Part shown: piece by piece, positions 32,101-38,663 of the stretch
Layout of the letters: the number at the start of each line of letters is the position of its first letter
Numbering within the stretch: position 1 is the first letter of the stretch
From: Opitutales bacterium
GTDB lineage: Bacteria; Verrucomicrobiota; Verrucomicrobiia; Opitutales; Oceanipulchritudinaceae
Direction of reading: 5' to 3'
Length of the DNA: 58,673 bases
NCBI GenBank assembly: GCA_020831485.1
Contig: JAFIGG010000014.1
Coordinates: 1 to 58,673 of the forward strand
The notes under the pieces: model-generated
The model's input: only the letters and a program-made list of their open reading frames with translations
Databases searched by the model: none
What the model was told of the DNA's origin: nothing
Program-made: the position numbers and the translations under genes

Positions 32101-34947
32101 GGAGAGACACTCGTTATCGAATACCTCGCACAGATCGAACGTGGCGTCGCTGCGGCCCGCTTCCTCGGACCCAGTACCGCCGAGCTCAGCGATTACAGCA
32201 GTCTGCCCTCAACCTTGATGGGTACCGATGTGGGCAACCTCTCCGCTGGCGACGCAGTGGAGGATGCAAGCCTCGCTCGCAACACCAGCAGCAATCCAGG
32301 CGCTTATCCAACCTTTGACGACGAGCAGGCGCTCGGTATTGAATGGCCCAGCTTTACCACGGAGCTGTACCGCCTGTTCGATGCAGATGGTACCATCGAC
32401 ACCGCCAGCCCGCCGGAAATCACCAGCACGGAGTATGTGCGTATCGGTGAAGTCCTGCGTTACCATCTCGTCACAGAATTGCCGCGGCATACCGTTTTAC
32501 TCGACGGCAACCTAAGCCCCAGTGGGCTCGCTCACCGCAGTTTGCTGCCTGCCGGTTTTGCCCTGCGCGAAGGCTCCGAGCAAATTTTAACTGATGTCGA
32601 TGTGACTGCCGACCCACTCAGCCCTCCTGTTCCAACGTTGAACACTATGGGCAGCGGGCAGCAATGGGTATGGCGTTGGACCGAGTTTGCCAACAGCAAC
32701 GACAACCCGGCCAGCTTCCAGCTCCAGTTTGAAGTCGATGTCACCGATACCGACGCGACTGGTGGCACTCTGCATTCTGGAACATCACAATCCAGCCTTA
32801 GCCCTCACCAAGCCTGGCTCTTCTGGGAAACCGATCTTTCGGGTTATGGCCGCAACAGCCTCAATGCTGTTTCAAGCGGCGACCCGCCCTGGCTGGCGCA
32901 CAGCTCGCCGCTCGTGGAAGTCGTTCAGCCTGACCTCGCCTTCGCCAAGGAATCGTTTGTGTTTGATCCAACTGAAGACGCTCCAGACTATTCGGGCGCC
33001 GCCTACGCACCCAACGATCTGATCGGAGTTACCGGTGACAACAGCGGCAACCGCACCGGCGATACTCTGGTTTATCGTCTGTCCGTGAGCAACAATGGCA
33101 GCAATCCCCAGGTCCACAGTGAAGGCTACGACTTCAACCTTACGGACCGCCTGCCGGTGGATCTGCGCTATGAAGACGACATGGTGCCAGGCACCGACCT
33201 GAATGCCGGCGCGACTAATTTTATCGCCTTTATCGAACAGGTCGGCGGGAGTATACGCATGCTCGAGCCGGACACCGGTGCTGGTGGCGACTACGTCCTG
33301 ACTCATAGCGGTGGCGACGCGAGCTGGTTCCTCAGTACGCAGTACAACACCGGGAACAATGCTTACAACGCCCGCCTGGACCTCGGCGAAACCCTGATTC
33401 TTGCCTATAAGACCACGCTGAACCCCGCCGTCGGTGCCAAGGGTGGTGGTTTTGGTCTGCGGGTAAACCGTGCGGGCCTCGATTACCTCAGCTTCCCGGC
33501 GAGCCGCGTCGACAGCCAGATCGACGGCTCGAATTTGGAGAATACGGATAATTCCCAACCCAAAGCCTACGATCCTGCGGACCGCTCTTTTGCGCTCTTG
33601 CTGGATACACCTGCCGTTCGCAAGGTAGCCGCGAGCCCGAGTGCCGGATCAAGCGTGTCGTCCGATGACTTGATCACCTACCGTATTGCGGTTCCATTTG
33701 AGACCATCCGTGCGACCATGTATGACGTGCAGATTGTCGATGTGCTGCCGAATGGCCTGACGATCGATCCCGTCGGCGACCCCGACACCGAAGTGGTGCT
33801 TCAGGGAGCCGATGGTGCAACGGTGAATACGACGATCAATGGGCGGACCATAGAAATCGACATCTCCCGTATTGATCCAGGAGCGGGGGAAGTCGCCGAC
33901 CGCTTTGGCGATCCGACAGACGGATTCCTCAATCTTGAGACTGCGGATACAAATGATTTCAACGCAAATGCCCGTGATCAGGTTTTTGTCGAGATCACCG
34001 CTCGGGTCAGCGATACCGGAACCTTCGCCAACGGCGCACCTATTTCGCGCCTCCATGAATTCCAGAATTTCGCATCCGTCTTCTGGCACGATGCCCCGGA
34101 CAGCGTATCCGACCGCAACTTCTACGGTGTGGTTTCCGGCATTGTCAGTCACTTCTTCGAGGCCACTGGCATTATCTTCGAACCCAGCCATACAGAGAGC
34201 GGTATCCGCGGCACGGTGAAAGAGTATCCGCACAAGATCCGCAACTTCTCTCAGCAAGCCAGTGATGTGGAATTGACCTGGGCTGCCTCCACCCGCGATT
34301 GGGATTGGGCATTTTATATCGTCGCCTCCGACGGTAGCCGCAGCGGCCCGTATCAGAGTGGAGAGGTCATCAATGTTCCGGCACGCGATGTTGGTGGTGG
34401 CCAGAGTGGGACGGTGGATGTTCTCTTCCGCGCCTTCATTCCCAGTGAGACGCCTCCCAACGCGACGGATATTCTGCTGGTTACGGCCACAAGTCCGACC
34501 GATGAGTTTGAGCCGATTGATATCACCAACGTCACCACGGTTACCAACGAGGACATCGGCATTCTCAAGGCCGTGAGTATTGGCGACCAAGTCAACGGTC
34601 CTTACAGCACTGAACTCGAGGCCAGGCCGAACGACGCCGATCGGGTGTGGAATCGGCTGACCGTGCAGAACCTCAGCAATGAGACTTTGAATGAAGTTTT
34701 TGTTTACGACTACATGCCGGAGCACACCCGCTACGTGGCCGGAACTGCGACGACGCTAGGTGGTGAATTTGTATTGTCCTACAGTATCGACGGCGGTCAG
34801 AACTGGATTTCGGGCGAACCCGGAGGCGCTTCGGCCCAGGTCACCAACCTGCGCTGGCAGTACGTCGGCGATACTGGCGGCAAGGGCGCAGGCATGCTTG
34901 AACCCGGCACCGAAAAAGTTTTGTATTTCCAGATGCGTATTAAATGA
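20179..34947 (+). CDS. Giant secreted repeat protein with lamin-tail domains (4922 aa)
   Basis: Function unknown; likely a very long surface fibre or adhesin. The N-terminus is unusual: about 17 ordinary residues, then a segment encoded by a period-7 DNA repeat, then the hydrophobic signal core LLFPLLALLTLLFASNLRA. Two lamin-tail domains follow (about 56-190 and 231-385; EWVEIYNPT and EWIEIYYEN mark them). Residues about 400-2512 are DUF11-like domains that contain all the cysteines of the mature protein. Residues about 2550-4750 form bipartite repeats of 360-410 aa without cysteine, alternating an RATIGE-type half and an ENTGDSPAYN-type half. The last 200 residues resemble the C-terminal domain of the paralogues (YSIDGGQNW). 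The start overlaps the previous stop (TAATG) and the end overlaps the next start (ATGA). No covalent sorting signal is visible. Confidence 0.85.
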   Translation: MPNPFNSSLLTSSSTLQAAIHRVPPTAHRPPSTAHCLLFPLLALLTLLFASNLRADPFFSEILFNPSGSQVQGEWVEIYNPTAGSIVMNGYRVKFYSATGTLVNSSAANQTISSFTLASGHSVAVNVRSGTQDSQNVFLASDVPLLGNTGGAVLLEDSVGNPVHFVAYGNYTGSIPAGVTWSNNVNISGMNADQSIAFTGNNPSNGNDWVQRGVGQVTKGQSNGGGSIDIRINEFLIEPNSGSEWIEIYYENVTGFPNLQDFTVTTTNGSPNLSGLILPPLPFISGSGYLVIYTGSGSPTADSVYLGEAETGILGNSGGSIRFNRRIGGAAVDYVAWGTEPSNPPSGLSFPTSISLTAGGNYEAGDSLAFIGTNNDIAAQWINRRGGNITPAAANTVQSAPTVEFNETGIGPLTGCEDTTLSFTVTYTDEAPLRDAALRFILPSGLDEDFFFASADQAGTFDPGTRTVTWNLGNIDGVNTGDGPTTLLRSVDIRAACDVTAGEITAADLSLDYARYSSGPTLSETSANAVGSFDVLQPDIELEMYAYDSGGATTQSYVVSEQSGIAEVRLRFRNDGDGALAGSGGMVTLDLPDNLSLLSVRRISGSSLVAVANFTEDNSNKIYTWDTGSIPAGEFQDFYVRARILECGDTNFSVDLDYGCGDASPGTASCNKGLSNEIFEIFCRLILEMDIAAPTGAPHYTVAEDIPVTLRVINPNGVAISPEELVVNFPNISGDPTLFSDRSFYWISSQIGGVDVGTYDQASNPKTLTFSAAEIGAIGAGDELEIDIILHAGCQIPNDRKLNATLSYEFPGTGDARTVQRQSQGVPVRLPAINVALEDPQDPGSTTVLAERGDQVIFLATVFNNGDGDLDINGDGAKVEVFGLGTGIELDQIRDVTGLSGPFTASSGTPVATSINTEGREEWDSGPIPAGETRQFLYIVNVNDCDQLETTIRAYYTVEGTDSGDVCTRISPSSGSVSIDLRKPELLIDVVGGPPVIDYCDGTTVTIEVTNLEGAGAVRNLSLEFEGLNSTAFEISVTSGNFDFDPATNTFTLTGGDERDNDGVFNDLIAPVDSDRTETLVFDIRIADGECSAPGGGTWVIQPYYEDDCNIPWTVGTAVTGFSRTSPPSVGLSGLDSPTFADVLQEDLEYELTFTFLGDPNGNFEYNLQYTFPLTDEANFSLQSVEEGGSPLNEGTDYTVDVAGDVATVTIPINTVFDGNGEYVETFVFTLNAPTDNCAAGTTYSFPFSIDIVEPDEPTDCNDCPVSTSFSGGFSTTLNNSEEIDIVAGTRTVEYLNVNSNDLDKGGVITGTAESCTAIRFINAIRFGEDATGPLDSWSFNGDPVEWVDNATNGLRVIDDDVATMNLRVYYFAAAGSGLPSDTGSATDFGPNGSNLVSLSDIDYTPGTGDIRIDLSGLNGQSLSPNDGGVLWIEYTVTATSSTPSGSFIDFAELSLPVDTGTDCEDSPETTEYRQGTVVSVTRSAGTVSISNVSSPSSSAIDRCEAIDFRFNLGVNQEFDVYDARLVVDLGFNSGTGSTNYIYDETDTYVVFSNLVDENGNEILEFDPIISGANDELLIWNLGDLRGMHLANTYIEVRLFKSCDSNSTALNATLYSNDNCNNLEDGFNDTDSTPQNAQDPVIAALNPGDFTSSNSGSYSAQLRAGTLDTLFSSNLIYYNTAYPAGRFYVVNSGNGALYNVRIPIELGSETGLSLSYVRALALTVNGSATFEGSPLSNGQELTVYDVNGDPIPNIDDITSAAEAANEIYLHFDRIAPGTILTVNLITRMHYNEQLEMRIVDADWGCFDVTRGPPRSDTLSILQGDVDIDVLSHIAAPSVLDFCGSQTEIRIDIINSGTVDAYEPIIQEELPQGLTFVPGSARYAINTGGGFGALQDFPTASTFTNLSGTGGIGDPQVIQWNLVHPDGDRSSESGSLLTAVDPFADDPVFTRHRVLAPGTRVRIVFDAVLETDINCTNAEAYVASDRSALASVIYDLPSNHDNTIDEFGSPVGGFREPFELSTRDSNFLDPGEANVLLTVSGQNITQAGSSSINQVNAEQGDEVRWTFKMDSEGPGVVPEARLEVFLPNSLQFDAIDPAAGSPANIDVIADGTDTSDPDGTWYFFRFENTDSTMVAQGRSTYFDSTDTVIVEVTSTVLGCELDSTSVSAVFRWGCCDSITSLSSANGFDAGSVDFKTIPDQPVITLFQGGVNGAAGDFSTRGGYVTIRLSNPSQNNELSLYDFDLRLEVPDGYVYDGSSTGTEWSYYRTGSPSTPSSRPSSLELDPGEEEPVQEVIGGQRYLRWHDDFGSLPEDKARLWPQETVEITAYFKVDTSLPEGDSLCDLNPATEPNIPNFSQSAEFSYTDSCGTAYGPIVRTQQVNPIAPRLTVSIFPEPGDEFITAGDDTVIWNVVVQNAGDDLADEIEMVVDFGPGYSSVQRLAGDATANAPNADSQTGNEFTWNRSTVPDIDHTGGSNTRTWQFEATINTSARDDLSATVEIEGWLLDRAGVDLCTYSLQERTDFVSGGTIVQVIDGTELQFPAVSTDPGANNAEAKAADLTIGSVVRYFLTIELYEGGSTDLRLDSFLPAGMKFLQANARFGDSGPWETLTSSEGGGVRVFDNQSILQNITGAAIGSDALFIELWAQVEDDTDTAFEDEVFEHATELRIIKGGGSRVFIHGDAGVELRDTTEVTILEPELTNASKVSVPDGSNPSPPEPFDFEEDGNTIDYTVRATNTGSSPAYDVVLTDDIPFGMIVVDWDSGGVEVTLDPDGGAPVTLTENTDFEVTFVAGTGGSPGLLTVSLIDIPLEIDDEVIIEYTAEIVGAAPGVFLVNEATFSSYASLPADQPAKTTAVSTELEETDERRTSYGSTYRPADELNTYHRIDGDVDTAKAVQSEITLAAGSGAIDFRDSTDPSTRATIGEVVTWQARLEVPPFVRVYDAAYEFQVPDGLEVTSVSWDVVDRGADFDATVEVEVDVADSGSHPSVSVSLGSGGSTVVAVDTSQGGTPYEDYIDGGPVPGRDLLVQVSATVKQRRVDGSRILSGLVREASSSFFWANFEGGPLNTADPAITEIVSFETVVLEMDEFSTSLEVHQEADGSTVVTSPDLESYTNDYPEGPADPESVRVVRPYEYVQYQIEVENTGTATAYNLQFTDTLPRWDDTREGLTLLTGDVSKPFEVSGSTATDFSPGKDPELDGNVISFEVNELEAGDTLTVSYWLRVDEEIGAGALLQRKVELVDFRTLPDTNIGNVQFPTRARSVQDGDTTFEELDPLFTVLGTPYPELILELQSTHTPPNASSYVDDNSTQATIGEEVIYRVQLFLEPNLILYQHRFEGLLPDGLDLWKATYQIGTDSEQDLDLSSATNGQTAITIDTPVTVQESAISKLDPSDPEVVYTLYAIVKKEYDDEEPVLRGDSFEFLPNLVWNAFDDLSGENTQNAADDPIAFTVVEPGLVDLIKSFNESETTSEHQARQGESSLRNFYGEGPNSPADPVANVPVYLPGDILIFEIEFTNSGDSVAYDVEVRDWIPQGTIYVNDSAELLGTPSGTLTETVEPNADSVHYSQTLTFAIDEVADGETVTIRYEVAVRDEPAPADPIVAASRYLQNRSDLTGYSSLPSTYERSDDADISSGFRTTSGDTAYDTLGPQYAFAGTVGIENFNKSIQTELSEPSGINDDGSSRATIGERVDYILTIEIPQFIALYDFFLFDEFPDGTTVLDEADLEIDFGDMDSVAHEWFFGVGASDREVGLTLDDLVGSATNSVLTLTIPVTIDQTLDTDSSVIRQRGDELENQFSFSWNQINEANPTRNLSSDDRETVVSEDSNTVSLTLVEPVIDSFVKLQANVREGGAVGAAGDPRGDDTFYSYDSGSNLTVHEDIEYVLPDDRISYRIELENTGDSPAFNLVLTDVLPPQAVIEYLSGTGTSVADGSGGTGSWDGLYFGSTDSELIVTSDTVSINGENHTEVTFEVDFLLAGETLVIEYLAQIERGVAAARFLGPSTAELSDYSSLPSTLMGTDVGNLSAGDAVEDASLARNTSSNPGAYPTFDDEQALGIEWPSFTTELYRLFDADGTIDTASPPEITSTEYVRIGEVLRYHLVTELPRHTVLLDGNLSPSGLAHRSLLPAGFALREGSEQILTDVDVTADPLSPPVPTLNTMGSGQQWVWRWTEFANSNDNPASFQLQFEVDVTDTDATGGTLHSGTSQSSLSPHQAWLFWETDLSGYGRNSLNAVSSGDPPWLAHSSPLVEVVQPDLAFAKESFVFDPTEDAPDYSGAAYAPNDLIGVTGDNSGNRTGDTLVYRLSVSNNGSNPQVHSEGYDFNLTDRLPVDLRYEDDMVPGTDLNAGATNFIAFIEQVGGSIRMLEPDTGAGGDYVLTHSGGDASWFLSTQYNTGNNAYNARLDLGETLILAYKTTLNPAVGAKGGGFGLRVNRAGLDYLSFPASRVDSQIDGSNLENTDNSQPKAYDPADRSFALLLDTPAVRKVAASPSAGSSVSSDDLITYRIAVPFETIRATMYDVQIVDVLPNGLTIDPVGDPDTEVVLQGADGATVNTTINGRTIEIDISRIDPGAGEVADRFGDPTDGFLNLETADTNDFNANARDQVFVEITARVSDTGTFANGAPISRLHEFQNFASVFWHDAPDSVSDRNFYGVVSGIVSHFFEATGIIFEPSHTESGIRGTVKEYPHKIRNFSQQASDVELTWAASTRDWDWAFYIVASDGSRSGPYQSGEVINVPARDVGGGQSGTVDVLFRAFIPSETPPNATDILLVTATSPTDEFEPIDITNVTTVTNEDIGILKAVSIGDQVNGPYSTELEARPNDADRVWNRLTVQNLSNETLNEVFVYDYMPEHTRYVAGTATTLGGEFVLSYSIDGGQNWISGEPGGASAQVTNLRWQYVGDTGGKGAGMLEPGTEKVLYFQMRIK
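20237..20285 (+). repeat. Heptanucleotide tandem repeat inside signal-peptide codons
   Basis: Seven in-register 7-base units: TCCACCG, CGTACCT, CCCACCG, CCCACCG, TCCACCG, TCCACCG, CCCACTG. The second is degenerate. The array lies within the first 36 codons of the 4922-aa gene and encodes the odd PTAHRPPSTAH segment. Since 7 is not a multiple of 3, gain or loss of one or two units would move the start codon out of frame with the signal peptide. Confidence 0.85.
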
Positions 34948-37900
34948 ACCCTTGCTTGAACAGATTCAGCTGGCTGCTCGCCTGTTTCCTCCTCCTCGCA
35001 TTTGCCCAGGAAGCTGCCGCGCAGACGCCTGCCGGCACCCTGATTCGCAATCAGGCGAAGATGACCTATGAATTAGCCAGCGATCCGGGCCGGGTCTATG
35101 AGGCTTCCTCGAACGAGATCCTGATCGAAGTTCTGCCCATTTACGGCATCGAGATCACCCCCAGTTCGTCTACGCCTTTGGATATTTTGGTTCCAGGCAA
35201 TGAAGCCCAGTTTCAATACGCCCTGTCGAAGCCGGATCGGCAGCGAATTACCCTGCAGTACCGTTTGACTTTTACCGGTAACGTTCCTGACACCGCAACC
35301 ATCCGCCCCACCTTCCTCGATGGCCAGAGTGACCTCGGTTTCCGCCCTCAACTTGAGGATGGCGATACTGGTTTTCTGGTTTACCGCGATGTCGACAACA
35401 CCGGCAGCGTTTCGGCCAATGATGTTCTCGTTGCCAGTTGGCGGGATGCCAACCTCGACGGCGTGCTGCAGGAGACTGAAATTTCAGTTACCACCCTTGG
35501 CCTGAATTACGAGCCCGGCGAAACCGAAAACTTCCTCATTACCTTTTTCGTGCCCAACGGATTGAGCCCCGGTGAACGCATTTTTCTGGGTATTGAGGGC
35601 ATTTCCGTCGGTGATCCAAGTCAGACCGCTGAGCACAACTATTCCTTCGTGCAGGTGGTCGATGGTCCCGTGATGGACCTGCGCAAAACGGCCGACGAGT
35701 CCAGCATAGCCGCAGGCAACACGCTCACCTACACCGTGGATGCTGAAAATATCGGCAGTGGAAATGCCGAAGGGGTGAGTCTGGAAGTGGACGGTAACCC
35801 TGGCAGTCACACCGGGGTGTTGGTCTTTGACCGGATTCCGGTGGACGAAACCACCAATGAGCCTTTTATCCTCGACGACGATCCGACACAGCTTTCTGGC
35901 GTTAGCGGAACCTTCATCTACACCACCCGCGACTTGGACAGCGCCAGCTCGGCCAACCCTGAAAGCACGAGCTTTGACCCCACCGGCAACGAGTGGAACT
36001 GGAGCACCATCCGCGACGTCAACGAGGCGTATACGTTGGTCGCCTTCGTCACCAGCACTGGTGCAGCGGATATCGACCTGGCCCCCGACGAAGGCGTCTC
36101 TTTCCGACTCGAACTGGATGTTCCAATGGGAACCCGCCAGCAAGCTATCCTTAACCGCGCATATTCGCACTTTCTCGACAACGGCAGTCCGCGCACCATC
36201 CGCTCCGTCAACGAAACCCGCACCGTCGTCGAGGGCAGCTTTGGCATTTCACTGACGCCTGCGGAACAGACCGAACCCGCTGCCCAGCCCGGTCGTTCGG
36301 TCTATTTCACGAGCCGTGTTATCAATACCGGAACGGGCGTCGATACCTTTAATTTGACCTTCGCCACCGACGATGGTGACTGGGACTTGCCTTCCGGCTG
36401 GAGTGCGGTGTTCCTCAAAAGTGACGGCCTCACACCTTTGACCGATACTGGACAGGATGGAATCGGCGACACCGGCCAACTGCAGCCAGTGATCGATGTC
36501 GGCAACCCCCAGGAAGGCAGCTTCTTCGATGTGATTGTTCGCGTAGACATCCCTGAAGGTGCGACTCTGCCGGACCCCAATGCCGCACCGGTCGCGAGCA
36601 TCGTCTTCAAGGCCAGCTCGGTTGCTGATCCCGTTGATACCAATGCCATGGCCATCAACCGCATCGGTATCCTGGGGATTCTGGAAATGGATCTGGAGAA
36701 CAATTTCACCCTAGCTCCTGACCAGCCGGGTGGGGCCACTCCCGGCGATGCCGCCAATAAGGATCCGGTGACCCTGATTGGGCGCGCCGGAGGCTTTGTC
36801 GACTTTCCCCTGATCGTCCGCAATACTGGAGTTGTGGACGGAGAGACCGACAGCTACCGCCTGACCGCGCCCCTGCTTCCTGAGGGCTGGCGGGTGGATT
36901 TCTACCGCGACCTCAACGAAGATGGGATCCTCGATCCCGCCGAGAGCGCGCGAACAGATGGCAGCACCGGCCCCGTAAAACCCGGCGAAGATGCCTACAT
37001 GATCGCCCGCGTGCAAATTCCGGCAAATATGCCCGCAGATGCCGACTACGCCGGCGACCCGGATCAGAACGCAGCCTTTGCTTTGACCTTCAGGGCGGAG
37101 TCCTCGCAGTTGCCCGGGCTGATTGCCGAGCAGGACAACTTTGTCGAGCTGGAGTATTTCGACAGTTTTCAGCTGGAAGCCGACCGCAGTGGCGTCATCC
37201 AAGCCGGGAGTGTGACCGAATACAGCCACACCGTGCGTAATTTCAGCGACCGCGCCAACCGCTTCTACATTCAGGTCAATGGCGGCAAGGACGATTGGAG
37301 TTATCGCCTCATCGATACCGCCGGCGACCTCCTTCCGGTCGAAGCTGCGCCCGATGGCATTGAACGCCCTTATGTCGATCTCGTCCGACTCGACCGTCGC
37401 ACCAACAACGTCGCCGGAACCGAAGCTCCTTTCAAGCTGCGGATATTTGCCTCCATTGATTCGCCTGTAGGTACAACCGATGTCACCAGTCTGCAGGTGC
37501 TGGCCTGGGAGCCCCTGGACGGAACCACCCAGTGGGCGGTTAAAGACGCTCACTATGTGGTCGATGTCACCACAGTCGTTTCCGGGGATCTGAGGCTCTT
37601 CAAGCAATCCTCCCGTCCATACGATGACCACATCGAGCCCCAGGAAGAGATCCGCTACACTACGGAATTCAGCAATCACAGCAGCGGCCCGCTTTCCGAT
37701 ATCGTCATTTACGATCAGATTTCGCCCTTCACCGATTACCTGATGGGCAGTGGTGAAGTGACCATCAACGGCAGTCCCGCAGGGCCTGGAGACGCGGTTT
37801 TTGAGATCTCGATGGATGGGGGCATTTCCTACCAAAGCGATGACACCGTTCTAGGTTCCAGCAACGAAGACGTTACCAACGTCCGCATCCGTCTCCAGAA

Positions 37901-37955
37901 TGACCTTGATCCGGGTGATACCGGGTCCTATGAGTTCAGTGTCATCGTTAAATGA
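34944..37955 (+). CDS. Secreted DUF11-type repeat protein with TPAGT module (1003 aa)
   Basis: A third member of the paralogous set. The signal peptide ends near residue 27 (FAQEAAAQ), followed by TPAGTLIRNQAKMTY, then a calcium-loop-like YRDVDNTGSVSANDV near residue 147, matching the position of DVNGDG loops in the other two. Beta-rich repeats follow, with YRDLNEDGILDPAE inside a repeat near residue 655. The C-terminal domain contains SMDGGISYQSDD and ends FSVIVK. Function is unknown; a structural surface role is inferred from its family and from a four-base overlap with the giant gene upstream. Another 7 bases separate it from the DUF1573 gene. Confidence 0.85.
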   Translation: MNPCLNRFSWLLACFLLLAFAQEAAAQTPAGTLIRNQAKMTYELASDPGRVYEASSNEILIEVLPIYGIEITPSSSTPLDILVPGNEAQFQYALSKPDRQRITLQYRLTFTGNVPDTATIRPTFLDGQSDLGFRPQLEDGDTGFLVYRDVDNTGSVSANDVLVASWRDANLDGVLQETEISVTTLGLNYEPGETENFLITFFVPNGLSPGERIFLGIEGISVGDPSQTAEHNYSFVQVVDGPVMDLRKTADESSIAAGNTLTYTVDAENIGSGNAEGVSLEVDGNPGSHTGVLVFDRIPVDETTNEPFILDDDPTQLSGVSGTFIYTTRDLDSASSANPESTSFDPTGNEWNWSTIRDVNEAYTLVAFVTSTGAADIDLAPDEGVSFRLELDVPMGTRQQAILNRAYSHFLDNGSPRTIRSVNETRTVVEGSFGISLTPAEQTEPAAQPGRSVYFTSRVINTGTGVDTFNLTFATDDGDWDLPSGWSAVFLKSDGLTPLTDTGQDGIGDTGQLQPVIDVGNPQEGSFFDVIVRVDIPEGATLPDPNAAPVASIVFKASSVADPVDTNAMAINRIGILGILEMDLENNFTLAPDQPGGATPGDAANKDPVTLIGRAGGFVDFPLIVRNTGVVDGETDSYRLTAPLLPEGWRVDFYRDLNEDGILDPAESARTDGSTGPVKPGEDAYMIARVQIPANMPADADYAGDPDQNAAFALTFRAESSQLPGLIAEQDNFVELEYFDSFQLEADRSGVIQAGSVTEYSHTVRNFSDRANRFYIQVNGGKDDWSYRLIDTAGDLLPVEAAPDGIERPYVDLVRLDRRTNNVAGTEAPFKLRIFASIDSPVGTTDVTSLQVLAWEPLDGTTQWAVKDAHYVVDVTTVVSGDLRLFKQSSRPYDDHIEPQEEIRYTTEFSNHSSGPLSDIVIYDQISPFTDYLMGSGEVTINGSPAGPGDAVFEISMDGGISYQSDDTVLGSSNEDVTNVRIRLQNDLDPGDTGSYEFSVIVK

Positions 37956-37962
37956 TTAATCC

Positions 37963-38616
37963 ATGTTGCGTCGCTTATTTTCCACGATCTTTTTTTGCCT
38001 GACTATTTTTTGCAGTACCGCTCTGGCTGTCCTCGAGTTTGAGCGTGACCGGATTGAGCTGGACGCCGGTTGGGACGATCAGTCGGTGGATGTAGCCTTC
38101 CCGTTTGAAAATACCGGGTCTAAACCTATTCGCATTCAGAACGTCCGCACCAGCTGCGGCTGCACAGCAGCCACACCCGAGAAGCGTGTCTATCAGCCCG
38201 GTGAGTCCGGCAGCATCAGCGCCAACTTCACCGTCGGCAACCGCCAGGGCGTTCAGCGCAACCGGATCACCGTGCAGACCGATGAGGCCTCTTACGGTTT
38301 GGAGATGGTTGTGAATGTGCCGGTCGCCTGGCAGCTGCGCAACCGTGTCCTTGTCTGGCGCGAACATGAAAAAAGCCAAACCCGGTCGGCCGAACTGGTC
38401 GTGCACGACCCCAGCATCGTCGTGGTTGACCTGCACACGCCTTCCGACTCCGCCTGGACAGTTTCAATCCAGCGCCCTTCGGCGGATGAGCCGGTTTGGC
38501 TTATCGAAGCAACGCCGGAGTTTTATGAAAGCCAACGCCGGGAATCACTGGGACTGCGGATGATCCGTGAGGATGGTTCGGAGATTAATGGCAGCCTCTT
38601 TCTGCGAATGTTTTAA
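37963..38616 (+). CDS. DUF1573 domain secreted protein
   Basis: A 217-aa protein with a signal peptide (to about residue 22) and one DUF1573 domain: FPFENTGSKPIRIQNVRTSCGCTAA at residues 47-70, with Cys65 and Cys67, then YQPGESGSI and GNRQGVQ. DUF1573 is an Ig-like (ASPM/SPD2/Hydin-related) fold common in Verrucomicrobia and Bacteroidetes envelopes; its role is unknown. The C-terminal half shows no recognised domain. Location in the middle of the surface operon suggests a periplasmic accessory, perhaps a chaperone-like or docking factor for the large repeat proteins; that is inference. Confidence 0.87.
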   Translation: MLRRLFSTIFFCLTIFCSTALAVLEFERDRIELDAGWDDQSVDVAFPFENTGSKPIRIQNVRTSCGCTAATPEKRVYQPGESGSISANFTVGNRQGVQRNRITVQTDEASYGLEMVVNVPVAWQLRNRVLVWREHEKSQTRSAELVVHDPSIVVVDLHTPSDSAWTVSIQRPSADEPVWLIEATPEFYESQRRESLGLRMIREDGSEINGSLFLRMF

Positions 38617-38663
38617 GCGGGTTGTGTTCCAGACCCATTCACTTATTAATCAGTAAATTCATT

